Below the pieces are notes generated by a model. The model ran no database searches. It was not told the origin of the DNA and saw only the letters and a list, made by a program, of their open reading frames with translations. A stretch of 53,583 nt of DNA from Leptospira sp. (GTDB lineage Bacteria; Spirochaetota; Leptospiria; Leptospirales; Leptospiraceae): the NCBI GenBank assembly GCA_027533185.1, contig JAPZTS010000055.1:1-53583 (forward strand), written 5' to 3'. The translations under genes and the position numbers were made by a program. Below, piece after piece: positions 18,236 through 26,224 of this stretch (position 1 is its first letter; every line of letters begins with the position of its first letter).

Positions 18236-18343
18236 GCGTTAGGGATTGTAGTGAAAATCCAAACACCATCTATCTCAAATGAGGAGGTGTTTGGATTGCA
18301 ACGGAAAGCCCGCCCAAGCGCTTCTATGCGCTTGGGAACGCCC
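18236..18343. repeat. structured palindromic intergenic element (REP-like)
   Basis: GCGTT (18236-18240) pairs with AACGC (18337-18341) as a closing stem. Inside are two perfect hairpins: a 12-bp stem, 18256-18267 with 18286-18297, and a 9-bp stem, CCCAAGCGC 18313-18321 with GCGCTTGGG 18328-18336. Between them is GGATTGCAACGGAAAGCCCG. From memory, elements of the pattern GCGTTAGGGATTG / hairpin / GGAAAGCCCG / hairpin / CGCCC recur between genes in Leptospira and some Bacteroidetes; I cannot confirm this here. It sits between the aldehyde dehydrogenase and the hemerythrin gene. No U-run follows either hairpin, so a plain terminator is unlikely. Confidence 0.65.
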
Positions 18344-18349
18344 AGAAAT

Positions 18350-19825
18350 CTATACGAACCACTTCGTGGTTAAACTTACAATTTTTCTCACAAAACCCGT
18401 ATATGGTGGATACATCAATTTTACGATGGAGGCTTTTGGCGTTTGAAGAACCGACCTTTCATGTGAAAAAGTCTTAAAACCATAGATGCCATGATAACTT
18501 CCATGTCCTGAATGATTCACACCACCAAATGGCAGATTCGGATTCACCAAATGGAGCATTACATCATTGACAACTGCTCCACCTGAGCTTGTTCTTTTGA
18601 GAACATATTTTGCAGTACCATTCTTCTTCGTAAAAATATACAGTGCTAGTGGTTTTGGTTTTGAATTGATAATTTCAATCGCTTCATCTAATGAATTATA
18701 TGTAACAATTGGTAACAAAGGTCCAAAGATCTCATCTTCCATAATTTTTGAGTCTCGATGAACATTCGTTAGAATCGTTGGAGCAATAAAATTATCATTG
18801 CCATTTACTTTTCCTCCGTAGGCAACGGTTGCACCTTTTTTGACTGCATCTTCAATATACCCAGATACTCTTTGGAAATTTTTTGCATTTACAATTCGGC
18901 AAAAGTCTTGGTTGTTTGAAAAGTTTTCTTCTTTTGATTTGAAGAATTTTTCAGTTGCTTCCCTTGCATACTTTACAAATTCATCGACTTTTGAATCTGG
19001 TATCAAAAGATAATCGGGAGCAACACAGGTTTGACCCGCATTTAAAAACTTCCCCCACATAATTCTTTCTGCGGTAAGTTTGATATCAGCATCCTCTGCA
19101 ACCACACTCGGTGATTTTCCACCCAACTCTAAAGTAACTGTAGTCAGGTTTTTTGCTGCCGCTGCCATTACAATCTTTCCAACGGGTGTAGATCCTGTAA
19201 AAAAGATATGGTCGAATGGTTTTTCTAATAGAGCTGTCGCAACATTCACTTCCCCTTCAAAAACGGCTACCTCATCTTCAGAAAAAACTTCCGTGAGCAT
19301 TGTTTTCAAAACATGAGCGGTGTGCGGAGTAAACTCGGAAGGCTTTAACATGACCGTGTTTCCCGCAGCAATAGCAGCAGCAATAGGAGCCATCGCCAAG
19401 TGGAAAGGATAATTCCAAGGAGCAATAATAAGGCAAACACCTTTGGGTTCATAAATCAATTTACTCGTAGAACCAAGCAAGGTAGGAGGCGTGTATACAT
19501 TGACAGGTCTCATCCATTGTTTGAGATGTCGGATGGCATCATTAATCTCACCTATCACAGGTAATACTTCAGTAATATCAACTTCGCTCGCTGATTTTTT
19601 AAAATCTGAGTGGAGTGCAGATTGTACTTCTTTTTGGTATTTAAAAATCACATCCTTCAGCTTTTTTAGCTTTAGAATTCGCTGTTTGTAGTTGGAAAGT
19701 TTAAGTGCTTGTGCCTTTTTCTTTTGGACTGAAAAAATTCGATCGATATCGGATGGAGTGAAACTCTTGGTTTGGATCAGAGTTTTGGTGGATCCCGTTT
19801 CTTTGGAAATAGTGGCTTGTGTCAT
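18350..19825 (-). CDS. aldehyde dehydrogenase family protein (class 3-like)
   Basis: This NAD(P)-dependent aldehyde dehydrogenase has 491 residues. It has the cofactor-site segment [19 protein letters not shown], the Rossmann [12 protein letters not shown], the general base Glu in LELGGKSP, and the catalytic Cys in GQTCVAPDY. It most resembles class 3, fatty or coniferyl aldehyde dehydrogenases, because of its length and the C-terminal hydrophobic tail ([11 protein letters not shown]), which could dock on the membrane. The actual substrate cannot be read from sequence. It is a single gene; an in-frame palindrome AACCACTTCGTGGTT overlaps its last codons at 18357-18371. Confidence 0.92.
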   Translation of the reverse strand: MTQATISKETGSTKTLIQTKSFTPSDIDRIFSVQKKKAQALKLSNYKQRILKLKKLKDVIFKYQKEVQSALHSDFKKSASEVDITEVLPVIGEINDAIRHLKQWMRPVNVYTPPTLLGSTSKLIYEPKGVCLIIAPWNYPFHLAMAPIAAAIAAGNTVMLKPSEFTPHTAHVLKTMLTEVFSEDEVAVFEGEVNVATALLEKPFDHIFFTGSTPVGKIVMAAAAKNLTTVTLELGGKSPSVVAEDADIKLTAERIMWGKFLNAGQTCVAPDYLLIPDSKVDEFVKYAREATEKFFKSKEENFSNNQDFCRIVNAKNFQRVSGYIEDAVKKGATVAYGGKVNGNDNFIAPTILTNVHRDSKIMEDEIFGPLLPIVTYNSLDEAIEIINSKPKPLALYIFTKKNGTAKYVLKRTSSGGAVVNDVMLHLVNPNLPFGGVNHSGHGSYHGIYGFKTFSHERSVLQTPKASIVKLMYPPYTGFVRKIVSLTTKWFV

Positions 19826-19909
19826 GGCTTGCTCCGTATTACTGACTCTCGTTCAGTTAGAGCACTAAATCAAGAACTTTTTAAGAAATGAGTCCTTTCT
19901 TAGTCATTT

Positions 19910-22030
19910 TTATGACAAAACGCCTTTGGAAAAACCTGGTGGGGGGCCATTTTTCAAACAATCTCTGGTTTTTTCCAAATATAGAGCCGCTGCTTTGTCT
20001 TTTGGATCCTTTTCTACGACCCGAGAAAACTCACTCTCTGCCAATGCAAAGTCGCCATCCCAGAACGCATTTACGGCAGTCTCGAAGGTAATTTTGGATT
20101 GGACCTTGGATTCAAAGTTTTCTTCTAAACCCTCAACCAGTACTTGCGCTATACCAACTAACCTTTCCTTCGATGGAAGTTTTATAAAATCCAAAATACG
20201 GTGCGGATAGGAATCAGGGTTTTGAAGTTCTAATAATGCATCTAGGCTCAGTATAATTTTTGCCCCATACTTCTTTGTCATCGCTTCAAGTGAGTTGGCA
20301 ACACCCATTGAATCCGATAATACGGCACTTTCAATCCTTTGTTCTTCGCCTATAATACCTAACATCAGTTCACCGAAGTGAATTCCAATTCCAATTTGAA
20401 TCTTTGGAACTCGGTGGGTTGTATTTTCCGCATTCCATTTAGCTATGGAGTGGTGCATTTGGATCGCTGCTGTAATTGCGTCTTCTGGCTCACGATCAAA
20501 CAAGGCAAAGACGGCATCACCGATATACTTTTCAATAAATCCATTTTGGGCCCGAATGATAGGTCCGACATGGCTCAAATAGTCATTTAAAAATAGAAAG
20601 TTTTCCTCCGGACTCAATGCTTCTGAAATAGAAGTAAAATCTCGGATGTCTGACGATAAAACAGTCATTTTTCTTGTAACAAAATCACCTCTTTTGATTT
20701 TTCCAGAATGATTTTCATTGAAGAGCTCTAAAAGTCTTAGAGGAACAAACTTCGAATAAATTCTGTTAGATGAATCTAACCGATCATTGATCTCTTTTAA
20801 TTCTGTAGTCAGGCTTTCCATTGACGAATAGATTCGTGCATTCCGACGGGCAAGGAGGATACTTTGGAACAAAAAGAAGAAGAATAATCCGAAAGGCATG
20901 ATGGGTTCGGCTTGAAAAACATTATTACCAGCCAAAACATCATGTGTAGAACCAATCAACAGGAGTACAGTTCCAAAAAATAGAAATCCAGTATCCTTTT
21001 TTTTCTGGCGAAATAATTTAAGAGAAATCCAAAACGAACAAATACTAAAAAATAAAATAATAACCAAAGAAACTATATTTGCTTCGGTGAAAATTTTCGC
21101 AGGAAAAGATATAACAAACAATAGAAATAGAATGGCGATCACCCAGGACAGTTGGACTATCCACTTAGGTACATCTGTTTTTCCTGGGAAAAGACTTTGT
21201 AAAAAACTTAGAAAGAAACTCGCCATAAGCGGAGCAGAACCATAATCGATTCGTTGCATAAGCTCCCAAGGAAAATTTGGAAAGATATATACAATATAAT
21301 AATTATCTAAGACAACTAGGCGGAGTCCTGTCAAAAAACAAAACATGGCAAAATAAAAATTACTCTTTTCGTCTCTTCGTATCAAAAAAACTGTTAGTTG
21401 GTAAAGAGCCATCGTTAAAAGGGCACCAAAAATAAAAACTTCACAACCTGAATACATGAGAGATAGATTTTGTATGACTTCCTTTTTTCCGATTTCAATC
21501 GGCTTTCTAAATCCGCCCCTCGCATGTTGGAAGTTACTCACTACTAAAATCAGTTCATTTTCCAGTGAAACTGGCTGGAAGGAGACATATTGGATTTGGT
21601 TTTTGGGTTTGGAAGTTTCTTTTGAGTCTCCAACAACTCCCACTTCTGCCAATTTTTGTCGATTCACATAAAATTGATACGCACTGGTTTGAGCCGTCAA
21701 CCTGAGGTAGTAGCGAAATTCCGTAGTGGGAACTTTTAATTTCAATCGATAGCTTGCGAGTCCATCGCCACCTTTTCCTTCGGGACGAATGGAGTTCCAG
21801 GAACTTGGAACATTGACTAATTTAAATTCCTCGGAATCGATTTTAGAAAATAAACTTTCACCAAATCCTTCATTCCAATATATTTCCCATTCTCCACTCA
21901 AAGCAACTTTGTTAGGTGATTCAAGTTCACTTAAGTCAATACTCAATTCTCCATTTTTTGCTTTTGGTTTCTCTTTTAAATTGCAGGCGCCCTGCAATAC
22001 GATCAAAAGGATTAGGATTATTTTTCCCAT
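19910..22030 (-). CDS. 7TMR-DISM class III cyclase, lacking Asn/Arg catalytic residues
   Basis: A lipoprotein signal (MGKIILILLIVLQGAC) leads a periplasmic 7TMR-DISMED2 jelly-roll (GEWEIYWNEGF...), a seven-helix membrane block, a short coiled linker and a class III nucleotide cyclase domain at the cytoplasmic C-terminus. Both metal-binding Asp are present (D461 in SSDIRDFT, D505 in KYIGDAVFALF), as is the Lys of the KYIGD motif. The helix that normally reads DTVNLASR is here DSMGVANS: Gly576 replaces Asn, Ser580 replaces Arg, and Ala569 replaces the substrate-selecting Thr. Alone it should be inactive. Its start overlaps the end of the upstream cyclase gene by 13 nt. The ATG at 22030 gives the proper signal peptide; 22048 would add six residues. 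Confidence 0.88.
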   Translation of the reverse strand: MGKIILILLIVLQGACNLKEKPKAKNGELSIDLSELESPNKVALSGEWEIYWNEGFGESLFSKIDSEEFKLVNVPSSWNSIRPEGKGGDGLASYRLKLKVPTTEFRYYLRLTAQTSAYQFYVNRQKLAEVGVVGDSKETSKPKNQIQYVSFQPVSLENELILVVSNFQHARGGFRKPIEIGKKEVIQNLSLMYSGCEVFIFGALLTMALYQLTVFLIRRDEKSNFYFAMFCFLTGLRLVVLDNYYIVYIFPNFPWELMQRIDYGSAPLMASFFLSFLQSLFPGKTDVPKWIVQLSWVIAILFLLFVISFPAKIFTEANIVSLVIILFFSICSFWISLKLFRQKKKDTGFLFFGTVLLLIGSTHDVLAGNNVFQAEPIMPFGLFFFFLFQSILLARRNARIYSSMESLTTELKEINDRLDSSNRIYSKFVPLRLLELFNENHSGKIKRGDFVTRKMTVLSSDIRDFTSISEALSPEENFLFLNDYLSHVGPIIRAQNGFIEKYIGDAVFALFDREPEDAITAAIQMHHSIAKWNAENTTHRVPKIQIGIGIHFGELMLGIIGEEQRIESAVLSDSMGVANSLEAMTKKYGAKIILSLDALLELQNPDSYPHRILDFIKLPSKERLVGIAQVLVEGLEENFESKVQSKITFETAVNAFWDGDFALAESEFSRVVEKDPKDKAAALYLEKTRDCLKNGPPPGFSKGVLS

Positions 22031-24135
22031 GCCGCAACCCCATCCCAATCCTCACCAACACCTGCGGACATAAAGTATTTACATCTTTCGATATAAATAT
22101 TAACTGCGAGGTCATCTGGATTTTGAATTTTAACAGATTCAAAACCATTGAGTGCCGACCCAAAATCTGCTCTTTCGTAATCAAAAATCGCAGACTCAAA
22201 CAGTTCTTTAAATTCAATTTTTTTGTCCGATATTTGATCAATTCCAGGAATCATCACTTCGGCAATCATCACAGTTTCTTGTTTTCCCTTTACACGAACA
22301 AAATCCAAAATCCTATAAGGGATGGTATCTAAATCTTCGTGCAACATAAGAGATGTTAAGCTAACTAAAATTCTGGATTGGTACTTTTTTGTAAGGCCCT
22401 GGATTCGACTGGCTAGGTTCACTGTATCCGAGATTACAGTACTTTCCATACGTTCCTTTTCACCTAGTATTCCAAGCATTGTATCACCAGAATGGATACC
22501 AATTCCAACATGTAAGGGGGCATATCCATAATTTCTTCGATGTGTGTTGTACAATTCTAATTCCCATTGGATATCGACAGCTGACTTGATTCCATGGTGG
22601 ATTCCTCCGTCAAACAAAGCCATAATGGCACTGCCTATATATTTATCAATAAAGCCATTATTGGACCGAATATAAGGTCCAATTCGACCTAAATAGGAAT
22701 TTGTAAAAAGTATACGATTTTGTAAAGGAATACGGTAAATTATATCCCAATATTCCCAAATGTCCGCAAACATAACGGTCATTTCACGTTCACTACTATC
22801 ACCCAATTTTACTTCTTCGATACTTTCTTTTCCAAGATGGTTTAAAAAATCCCTTGGGATAAATTTACCAAAGAACCTATTTGTCAGAATGAACTTTTCA
22901 TTTACTTCTTCAAAATCGTTCTTCAGTTCCTTCCTTTTGTTAAATGTTTTTGCATTTCTGAGTGTAACTATGGATGATTGTGCACCGAAAAACAGAAATA
23001 ATGCGATTTGAGATAAATAAGATTCACTCATACCTCGAAATGCAAATAATATATCCGTCACAAACCCTAGGATGAGCAACAGAGAGCCCATCAAAAACAA
23101 ACCTGATTCTGGGATTTTTAGAAAATACAACTGAATCAAACGGAAGAGGAGGAATACAGAATACACAAGACCTATGATTTGAAAAACTGTTTCATATCTT
23201 GTAAAATAAATGGGTGGGACGATTAAACCAAAAATGAGTACAAATTGTACGAATGCAGTCATAAGTCGCAGGTTCCTTAAACTGATAAACTTAGGAAAAA
23301 GTCCTTCTGCAAACCAGAGAAAAAGAATGGCGAGTACGAATACAGTCGCATAATCCAAATAGATGACTAAATTCCAGGGTATGGACTCACTAAAGGCATA
23401 AATCGTTTTGCTACTCGTAAAGAGAATTCGTATTGCGAAAACCAGACAAAAAAATCCAAAAAAGAATGCCTCTCTTTGTTTGTGACGAAAAAAGAATAGG
23501 ATGAAGTGGTAGATTCCAAACATAAAGATAGCACCAGTGAATGCTAAATCAATAGTGCCTCTCGCTAAAATGAAGTTTTGAACATCTTCCGCCTTTCCAA
23601 AGATAGGTGCAATTCCCAACCCACCTTCTTTATGAAAAAAATTACTGACTTCAATTACGATTTTTACAGACTTTCCAGCAGCAAAACTAAAACTCTGCCC
23701 TTGGCTACTTGGAATCGATGTTTCTTTGGAAACTCCTGGTTTTCCACTGTGTATACTTCTACTACCTATAGTCGCCTCAAAACTAGTTCGGACCTCGGGT
23801 ATGTAGATTGAATACTGTCTTGGTTCATCCGGAAGCTTGAGATCCAAAACGTACGTTCCGTACCCGTGACCATCTTGGATTTTGGACTGGATCGGATACT
23901 GGTTCCACAGACCTGGCACCTTTAAGTTTACTCGGTTCTCTGGGTCTAAATTGCCTATGAAATTAGCAGGATAAAAACTCCACTCGCCTTGTAGCGCTAT
24001 GGGTTTTCCTTCTAAAAGATCCGTCTCAGTAAGTAATAATTCTCCATTTTTGGCAGAGACTGCTTTGGAGATTATGCCACATTGGAGATATCCCAAAGCC
24101 AGTAAACTGAGAACTGCTATTCGGAGAAGTCGCAT
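22018..24135 (-). CDS. 7TMR-DISM class III cyclase, lacking second metal Asp
   Basis: It has the same architecture as its downstream neighbour: lipobox (LGYLQC, Cys19), DISMED2 sensor domain (GEWSFYPANF...), seven membrane helices and a C-terminal class III cyclase domain. The first metal Asp is present (D458 in FADIWEYW). The second metal site reads KYIGSAIMALF, with Ser502 (codon AGT) where Asp is expected. The other half-site is intact: Thr566, Asn573 and Arg577 in TVISDTVNLASR. AAAGGAA with normal spacing precedes the ATG. It is the first gene of a coupled pair, so both proteins should be made together and could form a C1/C2-like heterodimer. Product (cAMP or other) is unproven. Confidence 0.88.
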   Translation of the reverse strand: MRLLRIAVLSLLALGYLQCGIISKAVSAKNGELLLTETDLLEGKPIALQGEWSFYPANFIGNLDPENRVNLKVPGLWNQYPIQSKIQDGHGYGTYVLDLKLPDEPRQYSIYIPEVRTSFEATIGSRSIHSGKPGVSKETSIPSSQGQSFSFAAGKSVKIVIEVSNFFHKEGGLGIAPIFGKAEDVQNFILARGTIDLAFTGAIFMFGIYHFILFFFRHKQREAFFFGFFCLVFAIRILFTSSKTIYAFSESIPWNLVIYLDYATVFVLAILFLWFAEGLFPKFISLRNLRLMTAFVQFVLIFGLIVPPIYFTRYETVFQIIGLVYSVFLLFRLIQLYFLKIPESGLFLMGSLLLILGFVTDILFAFRGMSESYLSQIALFLFFGAQSSIVTLRNAKTFNKRKELKNDFEEVNEKFILTNRFFGKFIPRDFLNHLGKESIEEVKLGDSSEREMTVMFADIWEYWDIIYRIPLQNRILFTNSYLGRIGPYIRSNNGFIDKYIGSAIMALFDGGIHHGIKSAVDIQWELELYNTHRRNYGYAPLHVGIGIHSGDTMLGILGEKERMESTVISDTVNLASRIQGLTKKYQSRILVSLTSLMLHEDLDTIPYRILDFVRVKGKQETVMIAEVMIPGIDQISDKKIEFKELFESAIFDYERADFGSALNGFESVKIQNPDDLAVNIYIERCKYFMSAGVGEDWDGVAAWEK

Positions 24136-24211
24136 AGATTCCTTTCATAAAATGAGACGAGACTTCCTTGGAAAGGACTTTTCAATTTTAAAAACGAAGA
24201 CAAAAATTAGT

Positions 24212-24247
24212 TTGTACGTTGGACTCGTCTGCACTATTATGTCTTGT
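24212..24247 (+). promoter_or_regulatory. promoter of the fliG-like/fliH operon, near-leaderless
   Basis: TTGTAC (24212-24217) and TATTAT (24235-24240) are separated by 17 bp, a good sigma-70 spacing. Transcription would begin around 24246-24248, only a few bases before the ATG at 24250, which has no Shine-Dalgarno sequence. This suggests a leaderless or near-leaderless transcript. It is unverified. Confidence 0.45.
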
Positions 24248-24249
24248 AA

Positions 24250-25296
24250 ATGAAAGGAAAATCAGGAAACAACCGGGCCGCACTTGCTTACCAAATTTTA
24301 GGAAGGTATTTGCCTGATGAGGTTTTCCAACACCTGAGCTCCGAAGAAATCGAATCTTTGCTTTTGAAGGTAGAGCAAAGTTCTTCCCCAACGGCGCAAG
24401 AAGAGAAGAGACTCTTACTTTCTTTCACTGACTTCCTACAAAAAAAGTCACAGAAAAAAAACGGATTGGAAGCTCTCTCGAAGCCTACCATTTCAGATCC
24501 AAGTCCATCCAATTTTAACCCACCTAGCTTCTCAGGACCAAAACCTGAAGAAAACGAACTCTACTCCCTCTTACAAGAAATTTTAAAGGAAGAAGGGGAT
24601 TTAGAAAACCGGTTAACTTGGTCTCTTGTTTCTAAGTATCCTTTAGAAACACTACGAGCCCTTACAAGTGAAGAATCACCCGAAGTAATAGCAAGACTCT
24701 TAGCGTTTTCCGACCCAGAGATTGCCTCCGAAGTGATTGCTGAGTTTCCTGAAGTGTTCCGTGAGAGCATCATTTTAGCTCTCTCCGAAGTGGACTACCA
24801 TTCCGAACGCGAACGGGACAGCCTCGATCGTTTTTTACGTTTCAAAACGGAACTCATTGAAAACAAACTCCCCCTCTCAAAAATCAAAAGCCGAAAGGCA
24901 AAAACTGCTGGGGAAATCTTAACTCGTTTGCCTTTTTTACCTTCTCAAAATTTAATTGAACGAATTCAGAAAAAAAGCCCAGAATATGCCGAAACTATAG
25001 TAGAACACTACTTTCGTTTGGAAGACCTCCTCCACTTAGGGAGGACAAGTCTCACTCGGTTTTTTTCGGAAATCCACCCCCTTGTCATTGCCTGTGCTTT
25101 GAAAGGAGTGGAGTCTGAGTTCTGCCAACAAATTTACGAAAATTTGGAAGCATGGCTTGTTAAGGAGATCAAAATCGAATGGGACTCACTCGGTCCGATC
25201 TCTCTTGCGGAAATTGAAGAAGCCCAAAAGGGGATTCTTGATCGACTCAGGGAGGCAATGGACGAAGGTAAAGTGAAACTCTGGAGAGTAAAGTAA
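24250..25296 (+). CDS. fliG: FliG-like flagellar switch protein
   Basis: The 348-residue protein has alpha-helical FliG-type repeats. A diverged N-terminal segment is followed by a Pro/Ser-rich linker (about residues 75-105), then middle and C-terminal domains. The middle domain has SDPEIASEVIAEFPEV, and the C-terminal part has KAKTAGEILTRLPFLPSQ and ESEFCQQIYENLE, the pattern of FliG-M and FliG-C armadillo helices. Direct linkage to fliH, only 4 nt away, supports a flagellar role in rotor switching and torque at the cytoplasmic face of the motor. It is more diverged than a standard FliG, so it may be one of several paralogues in this organism, and fliF and fliI are not adjacent. Confidence 0.68.
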   Translation: MKGKSGNNRAALAYQILGRYLPDEVFQHLSSEEIESLLLKVEQSSSPTAQEEKRLLLSFTDFLQKKSQKKNGLEALSKPTISDPSPSNFNPPSFSGPKPEENELYSLLQEILKEEGDLENRLTWSLVSKYPLETLRALTSEESPEVIARLLAFSDPEIASEVIAEFPEVFRESIILALSEVDYHSERERDSLDRFLRFKTELIENKLPLSKIKSRKAKTAGEILTRLPFLPSQNLIERIQKKSPEYAETIVEHYFRLEDLLHLGRTSLTRFFSEIHPLVIACALKGVESEFCQQIYENLEAWLVKEIKIEWDSLGPISLAEIEEAQKGILDRLREAMDEGKVKLWRVK

Positions 25297-25300
25297 GGGT

Positions 25301-26224
25301 ATGGCAAAACTCGTTTTTAAACCAATTCAAATTGCCGACTTACAAGAAGAAGTCGAAATTCAACTTCCTGATAAGTACAAAAAGTTTCACAAATCAGACG
25401 AACAGGAAGATTTTGAAATCGACCAAGAAGGAAATATCATTGAGCAATACCAAGGTCCTTCGATTGAAGAGATTGAAGCTGAGCTCCAAAGATACCGCCA
25501 AGAGACGGAAGAACAGGTCCGCCAACTTTTAGAAGACGCAAAAAAAACAGCCAAGTCCATTGAAGAGGAAGGTAGAACCAAGGCCTTCCAAATGATCCAA
25601 GACTCGAAAGAGAAGATCAAACTCGAAGAAGATTCAGGTAGAGCCAAGGCCGAACAAATCTTAGATCGCGCCAAAATGGAAGTCGAGAGGATGATCAAAG
25701 AAGCCGAGATGAAACAGGCTGAGATCGAACACGAAGCCTACCAAAAAGGTTATGATGCAGGTCGTGAAGTTGGATTCAAAAAAGGCCAAGGGGAAGTACG
25801 GCGACTCATTGACCGACTAGGAACTATCATTGGTAAGGCGATTGACATTCGGGAAGAAATGATTGCTGCATCGGAAAAACAAATGGTCGAGATGATCCTT
25901 GTAATTGCACGTAAAGTAATCAAAGACGAGATCATTGAACGTAAAGAAATTGTACTCAATAACATTCGTGAGGCGATGAAACGAATCAAAGATAGGGATC
26001 GTATTGATATCCGCGTCAATTTTGCTGACCTTGAACTTACTACAGCTCACAAAGATGAACTTATCAAACTCATGGAATCTCTCCGTAAAGTTAATATCTA
26101 TGAAGATTCACGTGTGGATCGTGGTGGAGTTATTATTGAAACTGATGTGGGAGCAATTGATGCAAGGATTTCCACTCAACTTAAAGAAATCGAAGAGGCC
26201 ATTCGAAACGTCGAGCCAATATGA
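25301..26224 (+). CDS. fliH: flagellar assembly protein FliH
   Basis: FliH regulates the export ATPase FliI in the flagellar type III secretion apparatus. The 307-residue protein shows the expected long charged coiled coil (about residues 55-155), a GxxxG-like stretch (YQKGYDAGREVGFKKGQG) characteristic of the family, and the C-terminal globular part KVNIYEDSRVDRGGVIIETDVGAIDARISTQL conserved among FliH/YscL proteins. It starts 4 nt after the fliG-like gene and its stop overlaps the next ATG (ATGA at 26221-26224), so it is coupled to the DISM protein that follows. fliI, its normal partner, is not present downstream, which is unusual. Confidence 0.9.
   Translation: MAKLVFKPIQIADLQEEVEIQLPDKYKKFHKSDEQEDFEIDQEGNIIEQYQGPSIEEIEAELQRYRQETEEQVRQLLEDAKKTAKSIEEEGRTKAFQMIQDSKEKIKLEEDSGRAKAEQILDRAKMEVERMIKEAEMKQAEIEHEAYQKGYDAGREVGFKKGQGEVRRLIDRLGTIIGKAIDIREEMIAASEKQMVEMILVIARKVIKDEIIERKEIVLNNIREAMKRIKDRDRIDIRVNFADLELTTAHKDELIKLMESLRKVNIYEDSRVDRGGVIIETDVGAIDARISTQLKEIEEAIRNVEPI

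Noticed and set aside
18131..18373. 80-residue open frame across the palindromic element
   Set aside because: It is entirely within the structured repeat and the tail of the aldehyde dehydrogenase, with repeat-derived sequence.
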